Part shown: one piece after another, positions 14,561-24,718 of the stretch | How positions within the stretch are numbered: position 1 is the first letter of the stretch | Layout of the letters: each line of letters opens with the position of its first letter | Source: Himantopus leucocephalus | Taxonomy: Eukaryota; Chordata; Aves; Charadriiformes; Recurvirostridae | NCBI GenBank assembly: GCA_003993805.1 | Contig: RSEF01000003.1 | Span: 38,483,410 to 38,547,409, forward strand | Direction: 5' to 3' | Length of the DNA stretch: 64,000 nt | The notes under the pieces: model-generated | Told to the model about the DNA's origin: nothing | Database searches by the model: none | What the model saw: the letters and a program-made list of their open reading frames with translations, nothing else | Translations under genes and position numbers: made by a program

Positions 14561-14998
14561 ATCATAGAATCATAGAATGGTTAGAGTTGGAGGGGACTTT
14601 AAAGATCATCCAGTTCCAACCCCCCTGCCAAGGGCAGGGACACCTTGCACTAGACCTGGTTGCTCAAAGCCCCATCCAGCCTGGCCTTGAACACCTCCAG
14701 GGATGGGAACTACAACTACTCTGGGCAACTTGTTCCAGTGTCTCACCACCCTGACAGTAAAGAATTTCTTCCTAACATCTAACCTAAATCTACCTGCTTT
14801 CAGTTTAAAACCGTTACCCCCCATCCTATCGCTACACTGCCTAATAGAGAGTCCCTCCCCATCTTTTCTTTAGGCCCCCTTTGCAGGGGGGCCTGGAAGG
14901 CTGCTAAAAGGTCTCCCCAGAGCTCTCTTCTTCAGGCTGAACAACCCCAACTCTCTCAGCCTGTCTTCACAGGAGAGGTGCTCCAGCCCTCTGATCAT
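14561..14998 (-). mobile_element. CR1 LINE 3' fragment
   Basis: On the plus strand this begins with the reverse-complemented CR1 terminus atcatagaatcatagaatgg and continues through the characteristic gttccaaccccc segment to ctccagccctctgatcat. Read on the minus strand it encodes pieces of the CR1 reverse-transcriptase C-terminus: GLEHLSCEDRLRELGLFSL, then [19 protein letters not shown]. These are interrupted by frameshifts, so it is a dead 5'-truncated copy. It sits in the intron between exons D and E in the sense orientation relative to KIF26B. Small frames at 14606-14824 and 14870-15070 are remnants of its ORF2 and not host genes. Confidence 0.95.
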
Positions 14999-17298
14999 AT
15001 ATATAAAATAAATATTTCTGTTGCTAAGATCACCAGACATTGGAGAAAAAAAGAAAATGAAAGAAATCATTACCCTTCAAAATTTCAGTCATATTGTTTC
15101 CACACATACTCCTATTACACAGACTGAGGAAATCCAGAATAAGAGAAATCAGCCTATCTTTCCATCTTATTTAATTTACAAGTCAAAGTAAGACACTTTT
15201 AGGATGGCAGATCTACTTGCTTGATCTGAAAATGAAGTTGTTTGTTAGGCAAGTTCTCCACTAATGTCCTTGGCAACTATCGAGAAAAGAAGAGAAGTGG
15301 AACATCCTAACACTTGTTTTTGTCTACGGTCACAGAGACTTTGCAGAGCTGACAGCTGAAAAATGACTGTGCCAGTTCTGCCACAATGCCATTTATTTCA
15401 ATGGTGCTAAGCCTGCTTCATGACATTCCTGGTAATGAATGTAACAAGGAGGTAAGTACAGTACCAATGCGTTATTCTAACAGTCATTTTTTACCAAAAT
15501 CATACGTTAGCCAGCCCTTTAATCTCTTATCCTTTAAAAGCTGGGTTTTTTTTTTTTTTTTCTTTTCCCTATCCTTTTTTAATCCTGTTACTGGAATCTA
15601 TATATCGCTACTATCTTCATGGGGTTTTTTTTCTGAAAAGTCCTTCATTACAGCAGGAGACAGTGATAATCACTAGGCGCCCTTTCTGAACAGCTGGAAT
15701 TCCCCCCTCATTCAATTATCAGCAAGATCTGACCCTGCCTGGCTTGTGAGGCCACTCAGATATAGGAACTTGAAGACAGGAGGTGGTATGGCCATGAGAC
15801 AAAGATATAACTAAAGGCAGTGGGCAAAGCATGCCATATAATAATCCAACAGGATCACGTCTCTATTTTTGAAAATAAGTCATTACAGCCACAGGAAAAT
15901 AATTTTTTCCGTTTTATTAATTGCATTTGAAAATAGTAGAAGAGGACTGTGTGTACATGTACTTGTGTGCAGTAAAAAGGATGAAGCATTAAATAACTGT
16001 AATAATAATTCCCTCAAAATCAGCCATCTTTATTCCTACGAACCACTCTGAGCATTCACAGTCTTCCTTTCCACCGCAGGGTGGTTAATTAATAAACCTT
16101 TGGTTAATTGAGATTTCTGCCTGCCAATTCCACAAGGGTTATTACTTAAACACATGCAAACCGCATTTCCATTTAAAGCAAATTTCTGGTTTTCTCTCTT
16201 ATAAGTACAGTCAATGTAAATTTTCTGCATTCAAACATGAGACATTAATACTGCAATGGTGTTCACCCACTACACATCAGAGCTTGCAATCTATTCCTTA
16301 TTACAAATAACCTATGCAGAGCCAGGAGCTGAAACATATGCTATTTCTGCAGAATTTCCTAAGCCCATAAATTTAAAGAAGCAGAGGTCTCTGGTGTCTT
16401 TCAAACAAACATTTTTCCCTGTAAAAAATGATTTAAAAAAAAGAATTTTAGCGTGAAAGTTTTCTTTTTTGGTAGGGGTGCTTCTTATATTATACAAATC
16501 TTTTAACACTGGAACTTACTAAAAAATACCCTTCTGTATATCTCCAGATATAAACAATTTGGGAGACTTGAAACAGAAGATAAATATAATAAAAAAATCT
16601 AAGTGGTGTAAGTCAAATGAAACCTTTGAAATTATAGAAACATATAAGTAGATATGGAAGCATCTTTTCCTCATTTACAAGTGGAAGATGGAAGTAAAGA
16701 CACAAGCCAGTGAAAGCACCTATGGCAAAGACTGTGAGCAAGCCAACCTGAAAAGCCCAGAGACTACAAAGAACCACGAGAGTGCTTTGTGCACATGTAG
16801 TTGGGCCAGCAACTAAAACATCATGTATTTCCAAGAAAAGCTACAGTTTATGCATTGCCAAAATCAGCTTACACACACACCGCCTTATTTAGGTGCTGAA
16901 GGGGAACAGCTAGTCTAAGGGTGGCAGGGAATTCTCATTGCCACAATATTTTAATCCATGACCTCAACACTATCAGTAAAGACAATACTAAAAGCCAATA
17001 CGAAAAGCACTTTTTTGTTAGATACAGAGGCCCACACGGTGCTGAGGACTAACTGTTAGCATCTCCACAATGGCAACTAAATTGACAATTAATAGGAATA
17101 ATCTCCAGTGGCCTTTAATGTCCTTTGGTGGGTCTTTACCAGGCAGGTGGACAGTCTTCTGGTATGAATGGCCTCACCCCATTCTGAATGGAGAACTCTG
17201 CTAAATTTCACCACTAAAGAATATTATTTAAAGCCCCGTTTAAAGCCAGTCTCCAGGAAGGCATGGAGGAAACCAAAGGGAGTGAGGGGAGAGCTTAC

Positions 17299-17482
17299 TT
17301 CCGCCTTTGCCGCTCTTCTCCATACGGTACTGGTAGATGTGCAGAGTGAAGAGCATGTGGGAGTTGCGGTGATCCTCCTCGTCACAGTCTCGCTGGCTGC
17401 TGCGACGCGAGGCGATGGCGGCGTCGAGGAAGAAGGCAGCCTTCTCCGCTGTAGGGGCACGGAGCTCGCTCTGATTCTGAAG
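17299..17482 (-). CDS. KIF26B: KIF26B internal exon D: switch I region
   Basis: This 184-nt exon encodes 61 residues, from [20 protein letters not shown] to [12 protein letters not shown], plus the first base of a methionine codon. [12 protein letters not shown] corresponds to switch I of ordinary kinesins (NxxSSRSHxxFxI). The two serines and the arginine of SSRSH are not all kept, another sign of a catalytically degenerate motor. The charged insert [15 protein letters not shown] precedes it. On the minus strand the acceptor is acctgcAG before CTTCAG; the donor is A followed by GTAAGC. It enters in phase 0 and leaves in phase 1. The exon is rich in CpG (about 16 by hand count) while the flanking introns are AT-rich. 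Longer reading frames on both strands across this exon are extensions into intron sequence and are not separate genes. Confidence 0.96.
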
Positions 17483-20398
17483 CTGCAGGTTAACACAAGG
17501 GAGAAATGACCTAGAAACTCCCATACAAGTCGATACTACCAGACAACTTCCCTCAGTCAATGCACACTGTAGATACATTGGCTTCTGACAGGACTGAAAA
17601 GAAAAAGGTGCCCGATGGAATGAGACCCTCCTGACACTGGCAGTGACAATACCACGTCCTCCAGGAGCCCCATGATTGAATCCAGGCTTTTGAGGGTTCT
17701 TACTTGGGGTACCTCTGGTGGCAGTTGTTATAAATAAACCTCAGCAACTGAAAACTGTCCTACGGGCTGGGTCAGATGCATAAATTTGTTCCTTCACTTT
17801 CCCAGAATTTTAAGCTATTTATGCTTTTAAATTATTCACTATTTTTATTATTTTTACCGCTTGTTTTTCCCCACATTGCTGGCTCTCACAATCACTGTGT
17901 CCTTCTGACGGTTAGAAGCGAAAAAAAATAATTGTGGAAGACACATCAATCCCAAACTCAACAGTTGGTGGAGACTGGCAGGGGCAGGACTACATGTTAC
18001 CCTTCTGAAAGTTTTAGAAGGGATCAGTCTACAGACAAATCAGGGAAATAACAGGAGCGAAGCTTGTGTTCAGCCCCATAGCACGTGGGGAGCAGCACAG
18101 AAGAGAAGCCTTTTTCTTGCCCCTTCATACCACAAGCTTACGCGCCTGCTCACAAGCCAGGGCAATCCATTAAATGGAACAAGGCAGGTAATACACATAC
18201 ATTCACATTTGCTGGACCTCAGTCCCAGTCACCAGCCTGCTCTTATCTCTCTAAAGTGATAGACAGCATAGGAAGGCAGATATTATTAACCCCCCATAAT
18301 GTTAGGAATGCATGCGTGTTTCATGTCACCTAAGATTAGTCTGTGGAAGGGACATGTGACAGTGTAATCTGATGGCATTAGTTTTGGCAGTACGCTGAGC
18401 TGGCCCACAGCCCATAGGATAGACTTGTTTTGTCTCGCGCAAAAACAGTGAGGAACTCCCATTCTCAGGGTTCGTTCCCCTGCTATGTAATACAGCTAAA
18501 AGTTAAGTTCTTCTAAAAAAGACAGTGCTCCTGTCTTCTCTTCATGACCATTCATGACCTCTTCATGACCAGCCTGAGGAGGGGTAAAGCCGAGGGTCTG
18601 CATGGGATGGGGTGACACAGCTGGAGGCTAAGCTCTCTCTAGAGAGAGGGAGGAGGGCGGGAAGGAGTTAACAAGGCAAGCAGAAGGCAGGCCAGTCTGT
18701 GGGCTGATCTCTCTAATGTAAGCAACAAGAAAATATGCATACTTGGAAAGGCCCAATGACAGACAGTGTGACATATGGTGATTATTCATTTGCTATGCAC
18801 ACTGCTGATTTTGCGTATCTGTATGGCTATAATATAATATCCTCCCTTCATCTGAGGATTTTGAGAATTCAGGTGTAGGACTCCAGAATGTCGCTATGTC
18901 TTGTAAACACAGGCAAAAAGCCTTTTTTCCTCACAATTTCATTCGGTATTTTACACTGCAGAGGTACATATATGTCTCATGGAACTACCTTTTCTCCACC
19001 ATTCTAAAATAATTCATTTTGTAACAGGTTGTTTGGTCTGCATCTATACGAAAATAAGCAACAATAATGGAATATTTATTATTATTGCTATTGTGCTTAA
19101 ATACCGTAGAAAAGAATTAAGCTGTAAGGAGGAGATAGTTGTTACAGTTATGTAACATCTATAACATGCACACATATGGTAATTCAGATTTTAACTGGCC
19201 CATCTACCACCCCAATGGGAACCGTGAAGACTCAAGTCTCCCATTGTATACTCACTGGACTGCACCCATTACTGGATACCGGGGGGTGAGTTCTCATGAT
19301 ACTGCAAATATTTCGTAAAGCACTAAAGCCAGCAGTCAAGTGAGAATGCGAACCCCAATTGTTATTTATAACCAAGAAGCAACTTTGTAGTCCTCGGGTA
19401 GAATGGGAAAGAACGGAAAATACGATCTAAGTATGTCCGAAAGGCTTAATCCACAAAGAGATAAAACACAAAATTCATTACTTGCTGTTTATAATCTCAC
19501 AATTCATGACTTTTGTGGATGTGAATCATGATTTCTAGATGCTTGGAGCTGGAAATAGGGTACATGACCCTGTAGGTCTGTTCCCTCCTCCCTCCATTCC
19601 CCATCCTTGGATAGGCAGTGCTCTGCAGGTTCTGGATGGAAGCAGCCTTTGCCTTTAAGGTTGAAAGAATGTATTCAATCTCCATCACGCTGGTTTGCTC
19701 CCTCTTCATCTACTCATACAAAAATCAGATATACTCCCTCACAGACAGAAAAATGAAAGAATAGGCCTTTTTTCCCCTCAAACCCAGAGGGAAAAAAAAA
19801 AAGGGCTGCTGAGACTTTCTAGTGGTTACCCAGGAAATACATGAGCCAGTTACTCATTCCCACTAAACCTCCAAACCTGAGAAGAGTTTGAGTTATTCTT
19901 GGCTTGCCCAGCTCAGGAATTTATTTCTTGGCAGCAATTAATAAGTAGCAATTAATGCTTCCTACAACATCGCTAATGCAAGTGCTATAAATAATGTAGT
20001 TTATAAAGAGATAAACAGCCGTATTAATGGCCTCCAGCTATTTGTGCAGTACTGTAAATATTTTAGTTTGTTGTTTTACGAAAAAGAGATCACACTTTCT
20101 TTTTTTTTTTTTAAGAATGAGGTGAATTTTTGTTTGCACTGAATGTTTTCACATTTTATTGCAAACACAAGCCCCTGCTCAACATCAGTTATACCAGAGG
20201 TACAAATATTTAGGCCAGGAGAGCAGATGGCCCTGCAGCTGCAGGTCATAAAGTTCTTGAATGTTTTAAAGTAAACACTTTCAAGTCTATAAACTTTATG
20301 CTCTGGGTAGTTCTTGAATTTGAACCATCTCAATAGCTAAAAAAAAAAAAAAAAAAGTCACATTGCTTGTTTCAGTGTAAAATGAACCTTGGATTCAC
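17483..20398 (-). other. KIF26B intron between exons C and D
   Basis: This 2,916-nt phase-0 intron holds an 18-nt adenine run (20339-20356), a thymine run near 20100, a 16-bp perfect palindrome (18633-18648), a triple TTCATGACC repeat (18541-18570) and a TAAT-rich stretch (about 19920-20080). No coding sequence was recognised. Confidence 0.9.
20339..20356. repeat. Poly(A) run, 18 bp, past exon C donor
   Basis: An adenine homopolymer on the plus strand. In the KIF26B transcript it is a run of uridines 43-60 nt downstream of the exon C splice donor. Confidence 0.95.
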
Positions 20399-20661
20399 CT
20401 GCATGCCACAAATAGGGTCCTCACAAAGGTAGACACCTGGAGACTGGCCATCTTGCAGGCTGCCTGTAGCCACTTCTGACAACAGGTCTCTCAGATTTTC
20501 TTCTTTACCCCACACTTCGACTGCAGAAATTCGGACCGAGAAGCGGGCTCCTGTCTTCTCTTTGCGTTCATTAATCAACTTAAAGAGCCAAGAGATGGCA
20601 CAAGGGATTATGCCAAGGTTTTGCATGGAATCATCCTTCCCGATCATGGTGTATGACTTCC
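20399..20661 (-). CDS. KIF26B: KIF26B internal exon C: central motor domain
   Basis: This 263-nt exon completes the split glycine codon and encodes 87 residues, from [16 protein letters not shown] to [16 protein letters not shown] corresponds to the KTYTMxG segment after the kinesin P-loop, with Ser in place of the usual Thr. [11 protein letters not shown] corresponds to the conserved GIIPR...LF helix. [21 protein letters not shown] corresponds to the strand and helix ending in E.v.DLL of other kinesins. Minus-strand acceptor is ctgacAG before GGAAGT; donor is CAG followed by GTGAAT, a weak extended match. An 18-nt adenine run (uridines in the transcript) lies 43-60 nt past the donor. Entry is phase 1 and exit phase 0. 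The local sequence matches KIF26B closely; recalled differences from human are an Ile near RISAV and a Met in CGMQ. Confidence 0.96.
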
Positions 20662-22841
20662 CTGTCAGAAATGGGGAGATGAAGAAAAGATAACAACATC
20701 ACTCCCAGGACCTTCACAGCCTTCTGCCAAGAGACACTACCCTGCACAGCCTCATGAAAACAACTTCTTTGCAGCAATAAGGACAGTCAGCAAGGGAGAA
20801 AGATAGGCAGGCAGACAAATAGTACATGGAAAATGGAGAGCATTTAAAACCAACAGATGAATTCTTGAGCTGCTTTCAAAAGTCATTACCTCATGCATTT
20901 CCCTGACATCCTTCATTTCCCAGGGAGGGTGCTGCAGGTCCCTACCACACAACGCTGCAGCCTCTGATGGGCCTAAATAGTGGTGGGAATTGAGCAGAGC
21001 AGGAGTGCCACGGTCTCTAAAAATTCCTGCTTTAAATACTGTGAGCATGGTATTCTTTGAATACCATTTTACTTCAAAGCACTATATTATGATTCATACG
21101 CTGGGGTTGGGATTGACATAAACCTGGTCCCAGGATCATAAAGATGGAACTTCATACAGAAAAAACCAAAAATAGGTACATGTGGTCATTTGGTGCATAA
21201 GTGGGTGCACAACAAGAAATATATTTTATCTGGGTCAAAACCTTCCTCTGCTTTGCTATTATTTGACTCTACAGTTATAACTCTGGCTTGACTCTGCTGT
21301 AAAAGTTTGCTGAGCAGACAGAGAGTATAACTTGTACTGCTTTAGGTGTCGCTACATATAATGCTCTTAGACAAGTTTTCTAAAGCTCCTAAATCTATAA
21401 GCCAAATGATAAAGGTATACAATCCTTTCAGGCAAGTACTTGTGGCTTCTTTACCTTGTTTCATTTCTTACATTGAACCTATATGGAAAAAGTTCAGCAA
21501 TGAAAATATTGCTATGCAAGCGTCTGTGGCAAGGTCTGGGTGCATCCACGGTTGGTGGAATGGTGGTGGTACAGTTAACAAAGCAACTGCAGAGACTCAA
21601 CTCATGCTCCAGCAAAGCCCTAGCTAGGCTGTTCCTCTGAAGGACACGTAGCACATGTGAGAGACCATTAATTGGTGGCTTTCTTTTCCATCTCATTTGC
21701 CATCTAGTGTTTGGCAGATCACAGAGGGTTAAATATCCAAGTGCTCATCCTAGCGTTACTCCCATCTGGCCCAGAGGGGCCTTGTGGTTAGCTGGACCTG
21801 CTCCATTTATTGTACCAGAGCTAGTGGCATTGCAGCATTCAGTACTCTCCAGTTTTTGTTGCCTATAATTTGGGATAGTCTTGGCCTGACACAGCTTGCT
21901 TTTCTTTATCACTTGAAAAACTGAAGTTGTGTGTGTATGTCTGTATACAACTCTCTTCATTAAAGAGACAGTATTTTCAAAGTACTTTTAGATAAGCATG
22001 AACAAAATATGTGATTAATCTTGAAATTTAGTTATTTCAAAAAAAGAATGTGTTAATGATTATGATTCTCCTTTTTATCCTCCTTCCATGAATACCTAAA
22101 ATACCGTTGATGTGTTTGCAAAGAGCAAGTTTTGATCCATTGGTAACATTCAGTTAACCATTAGAAAAGGATTTGTTGGAGACACAATCATAGAATGGTT
22201 AGAGTTGGAAGCGACCTTGAAGATCATCTAGTTCCAACCCCTCTGCCATGGGCAGGGACACCTTTCACTAGACCAGGTTGCACTAAACTAGAATAGGAAG
22301 TGAATAATGAGTGAATTGCCTAATCAGGGAATAAAATACAAATCAAACTATTGGAGTGCCCAGTCACAGCCCTTGAATAGTGCCCTCACAAACATCAAGT
22401 ACTTGAGAGGATACTCAGAGCCTTTACGCAGCTTGATAAAAGTGGTATTTTGGCAAACAGTCTCCAATACCAGGCACATTTGTAAAACTGGAGGTCACTG
22501 TTGGCTCATTCATTAGCAATTCACTATTGGATCATTCATTTACAATGGAAGACAGTGCTAAAAATTGCTATAGTACTCAGGGGACAGAATGAATCACCAA
22601 CTCAAAGATAACTTCTGTATCAAAGAGCATGCTGTCCAACATTTAGACAATATGCAAAGTGAAGACATGTGGAAGTGAGAGGTGAAGGTGTTGTACAAGG
22701 TCGTGCACAGCGTACCACTTTCAAATACAATTACTATGCACAGACAAATGAAATCTTGTTTTCCCTACTGCAATGTACTAGCAATCTCAGGTTAAAAATA
22801 TTCACTTTGCTGCTTGAGTAGGGAAATTTAACAATACCAAC
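20662..22841 (-). other. KIF26B intron between exons B and C
   Basis: This 2,180-nt phase-1 intron splits the glycine codon within the degenerate P-loop. It contains one CR1 tail at 22186-22288. The small open reading frames seen in it (for example 20752-21048 minus and 21346-21627 plus) resemble no known protein. Confidence 0.9.
22186..22288 (-). mobile_element. CR1 LINE 3' tail
   Basis: About 100 bp of reverse-complemented CR1 terminus: aatcatagaatggttagagt, then gatcatctagttccaacccc, then cactagaccaggttgc. It is 5'-truncated and lies in the intron between exons B and C. Confidence 0.94.
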
Positions 22842-22935
22842 CAAGCTTGGCATGGCCAAAGCAGAACACGCAGCCATCTGCCCCATTGACGACAGACTGG
22901 ATCACCTCAGCCACAGTCCCAGCACATACTTCAGC
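22842..22935 (-). CDS. KIF26B: KIF26B internal exon B: first half of the degenerate P-loop
   Basis: This 94-nt exon is too short to stand out as an open reading frame. It was found by looking for the expected kinesin continuation. It encodes 31 residues, [16 protein letters not shown] then [15 protein letters not shown], plus the first base of a glycine codon. The stretch [12 protein letters not shown] aligns with the ATP-binding region of ordinary kinesins (AYGQTGSGKT). Here the GQTGSGKT signature is replaced by GHAKLGKS once joined to exon C, consistent with the lack of ATP-driven motility reported for KIF26 proteins. On the minus strand the acceptor is tgacAG before GCTGAA. The donor is G followed by GTTGGT, which departs from the GTRAGT consensus. 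A long pyrimidine-rich tract lies just upstream of the acceptor. It enters in phase 0 and leaves in phase 1, matching both neighbours exactly. Confidence 0.94.
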
Positions 22936-24511
22936 CTGTCACAGGTATTAGAAAAAAAAAAGAAAAAAAAAAAGGAAAACAAAAGAAGAAACAAAAAGAA
23001 AAGAAAGAGAAGAAAACCATTAACAATATTAAGGAAAATCACTTGAGTATTTTCACTGGAAAATGGTCATAATGTCATCAGTGCTCCAGACAGCACTTTG
23101 AAGTATCTAAAAGTCTAATCCTGCTTGTCTCATTCATCTGACCTACATGTGTAAGCACATGAAGTAGGACTTTTGCCTCATGTCAAGCAAGTTTCATTTG
23201 CTGAAGCAACAACATCCTTTGTAGGGTTAAACAAAATACACATACTGTAAGGGGACGTGGTTGGTTTGTTAGAACTGCCTGTTTAGCGGACTTTAAAATA
23301 CATTTTTGATTAAAAACCAATCAAATACTGAGGAATTTTTACAGGCTCTATTATTTGTCCAGTAACAGGCTGAGTTCAATTCCACTAGCAGGTGGGTAAG
23401 GAATGTAAGGGGAACGAACAGCCTCTTTGGTATTAGCTAGGTGACATTTCTTATTTTTTCTCTACATTATTATGAGTCGTCTTAGCTTTTAGCAGCAGTA
23501 GGCTCCATCCTGAAGACTGTAGCAGTATTTTAAGTACAACATACAAATTTATCCTGGGCATTCTTAGATTTAAGGTTCAAGCAGGCTGAATGGTCTACAG
23601 TGCTTCCGCAGCAACTGCCTATCAATAGTGGGTGAAACTAAATCAGGATTTGCAGTTTAGGCTTTTATGTGAAGCATGCTGCATTTGATAATAAATCATG
23701 TAAATTCACCTAGTTCGTGGGCATTTCTAGACTATCACTGTAATAGTAAATAAAATGGGCCAAGAAAGGGACTGTTCACAGGCTGGCCCTTGAACTGCAT
23801 CCAGGCATTAGTCTGGGAGGTGCTGGCTACCTGGACCAGAACTAGGTCAGGGACTGACCTAATGATACGATCATACGACAGTGCTTTAGCTGGCCCTGTG
23901 TCCTAGCTCTGTTTAGTTTATAAGTACAGAAACAGCCTTACAATACCGTTTTCTAATTATACTTTGCAATGTTTCTTTCTCCTTCTACTGTCCTCCTTGT
24001 GACATTTGGGTAACATAGTTCATCAAACCAAAGAAGTCTAATAAAAATATGAAACCTGAATATATACAGATGAATAAAGGTTTGTGGACTAAATGCCCCA
24101 TTCTCCTATTGTAAACTGTACAATAGAACACTGTATAAATAATCCTTGACTTCTTAATGAATAGAGGACTGCATTAGAGAACTGCAGTTCTGATCAGATT
24201 GCTGTAAACAAAACATAATAGGATTTTATAATATATAATAACTTGTTGGTATTGAGGATTTGCCTACTAGGCACCATTTAGCACATTTATTGCATGTATA
24301 ATTTTAGGAGCAATTATTTACAGTAAAGAATAAAGAAAGCTCACAATCATCAAGATACAATTTAATAAACTGATTTCATTATCAATGACATTGGTGGACC
24401 AAATTAATGCCTGGTGTAACTCCACTGAAAGTACCACTGTTGCAGCAGAAACGAATTTGGCTCTGGTGCACTCTATTGTTTAGATAAGTGTTCTGATCAT
24501 ATGTTGCCTAC
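22936..24511 (-). other. KIF26B intron between exons A and B
   Basis: This 1,576-nt phase-0 intron has GT..AG ends on the minus strand. Nothing coding was recognised. Its 3' end contains an adenine/guanine run on the plus strand (22950-23016), which is a long polypyrimidine tract in the transcript. The remainder is unremarkable AT-rich sequence. Confidence 0.9.
22950..23016 (-). promoter_or_regulatory. Extended polypyrimidine tract before exon B acceptor
   Basis: On the plus strand this is an A-rich, purine-only run (A tracts interrupted by G, two C). In the KIF26B transcript it is a U-rich pyrimidine tract of about 67 nt starting 15 nt upstream of the exon B acceptor. It may recruit U2AF or PTB-type proteins; part may be simple repeat expansion. 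Confidence 0.6.
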
Positions 24512-24718
24512 CTGTGATGCATCTTGGGGGAAAACTGCATCAAAAGCAAACATCTTGGGTGGAACCTGGTTGCCCCTTTTCTGGAAAGCATTCTGACCTC
24601 CGCAGGCCAATGGGTCATACAGTGTGATTTGCTTCTTACGGGGGTCAACTTTTAAGAAAGAGCTGGACTCAGACGTGTCTCTGGCAAGCGTGGAAGAAAT
24701 ACGCACCATGACTTTGAC
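24512..24718 (-). CDS. KIF26B: KIF26B internal exon A: start of the kinesin-like motor domain
   Basis: This exon encodes 69 residues from [14 protein letters not shown] to FPQDASQ and opens the kinesin-like motor domain of KIF26B. KIF26B is an atypical kinesin linked in vertebrates to non-canonical Wnt/ROR signalling, cell adhesion and kidney morphogenesis. The VKVMVRIS strand matches the first motor beta strand (VKVxVRxRP in ordinary kinesins), and FAFDAVF matches the conserved FxFDxVF motif. On the minus strand the acceptor reads gctaacAG before GTC, and the donor is CAG followed by GTAGGC. Length is 207 nt and both junctions are phase 0, so it joins exon B directly. KIF26B is preferred over its paralogue KIF26A because the residues match KIF26B as I remember it almost throughout; recalled differences from human include a valine and a serine in the first strand region and an alanine in DPLACGG. 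The preceding exon was not found in the remaining 39 kb of the window. Confidence 0.95.

Larger units (their letters stand above)
13382..17298 (-). other. KIF26B intron between exons D and E
   Basis: This 3,917-nt phase-1 intron contains a CR1 fragment of about 440 bp (14561-14998) in the same orientation as the gene, a thymine run interrupted by an N (13656-13678), and a second thymine run near 15546. Otherwise it is ordinary AT-rich sequence. Confidence 0.9.

Noticed and set aside
14606..15070. Minus-strand frames with [19 protein letters not shown] and GLEHLSCEDRLREL
   Set aside because: These are CR1 reverse-transcriptase remnants in different frames, not a host gene.
17168..17509. 113-codon plus-strand frame overlapping exon D
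   Set aside because: Antisense shadow of a GC-rich exon; the minus-strand KIF26B reading is fully supported by splice sites and homology.
18633..18648. 16-bp perfect palindrome of CT/AG dinucleotides
   Set aside because: It is a simple dinucleotide alternation meeting its complement. No evidence for a functional site or hairpin gene.
23761..23880. Possible CR1 end (taatgatacgatcatacgac)
   Set aside because: The resemblance to the CR1 terminal octamer repeat is limited to a few bases, and the preceding sequence lacks the gttccaaccc-type CR1 tail.
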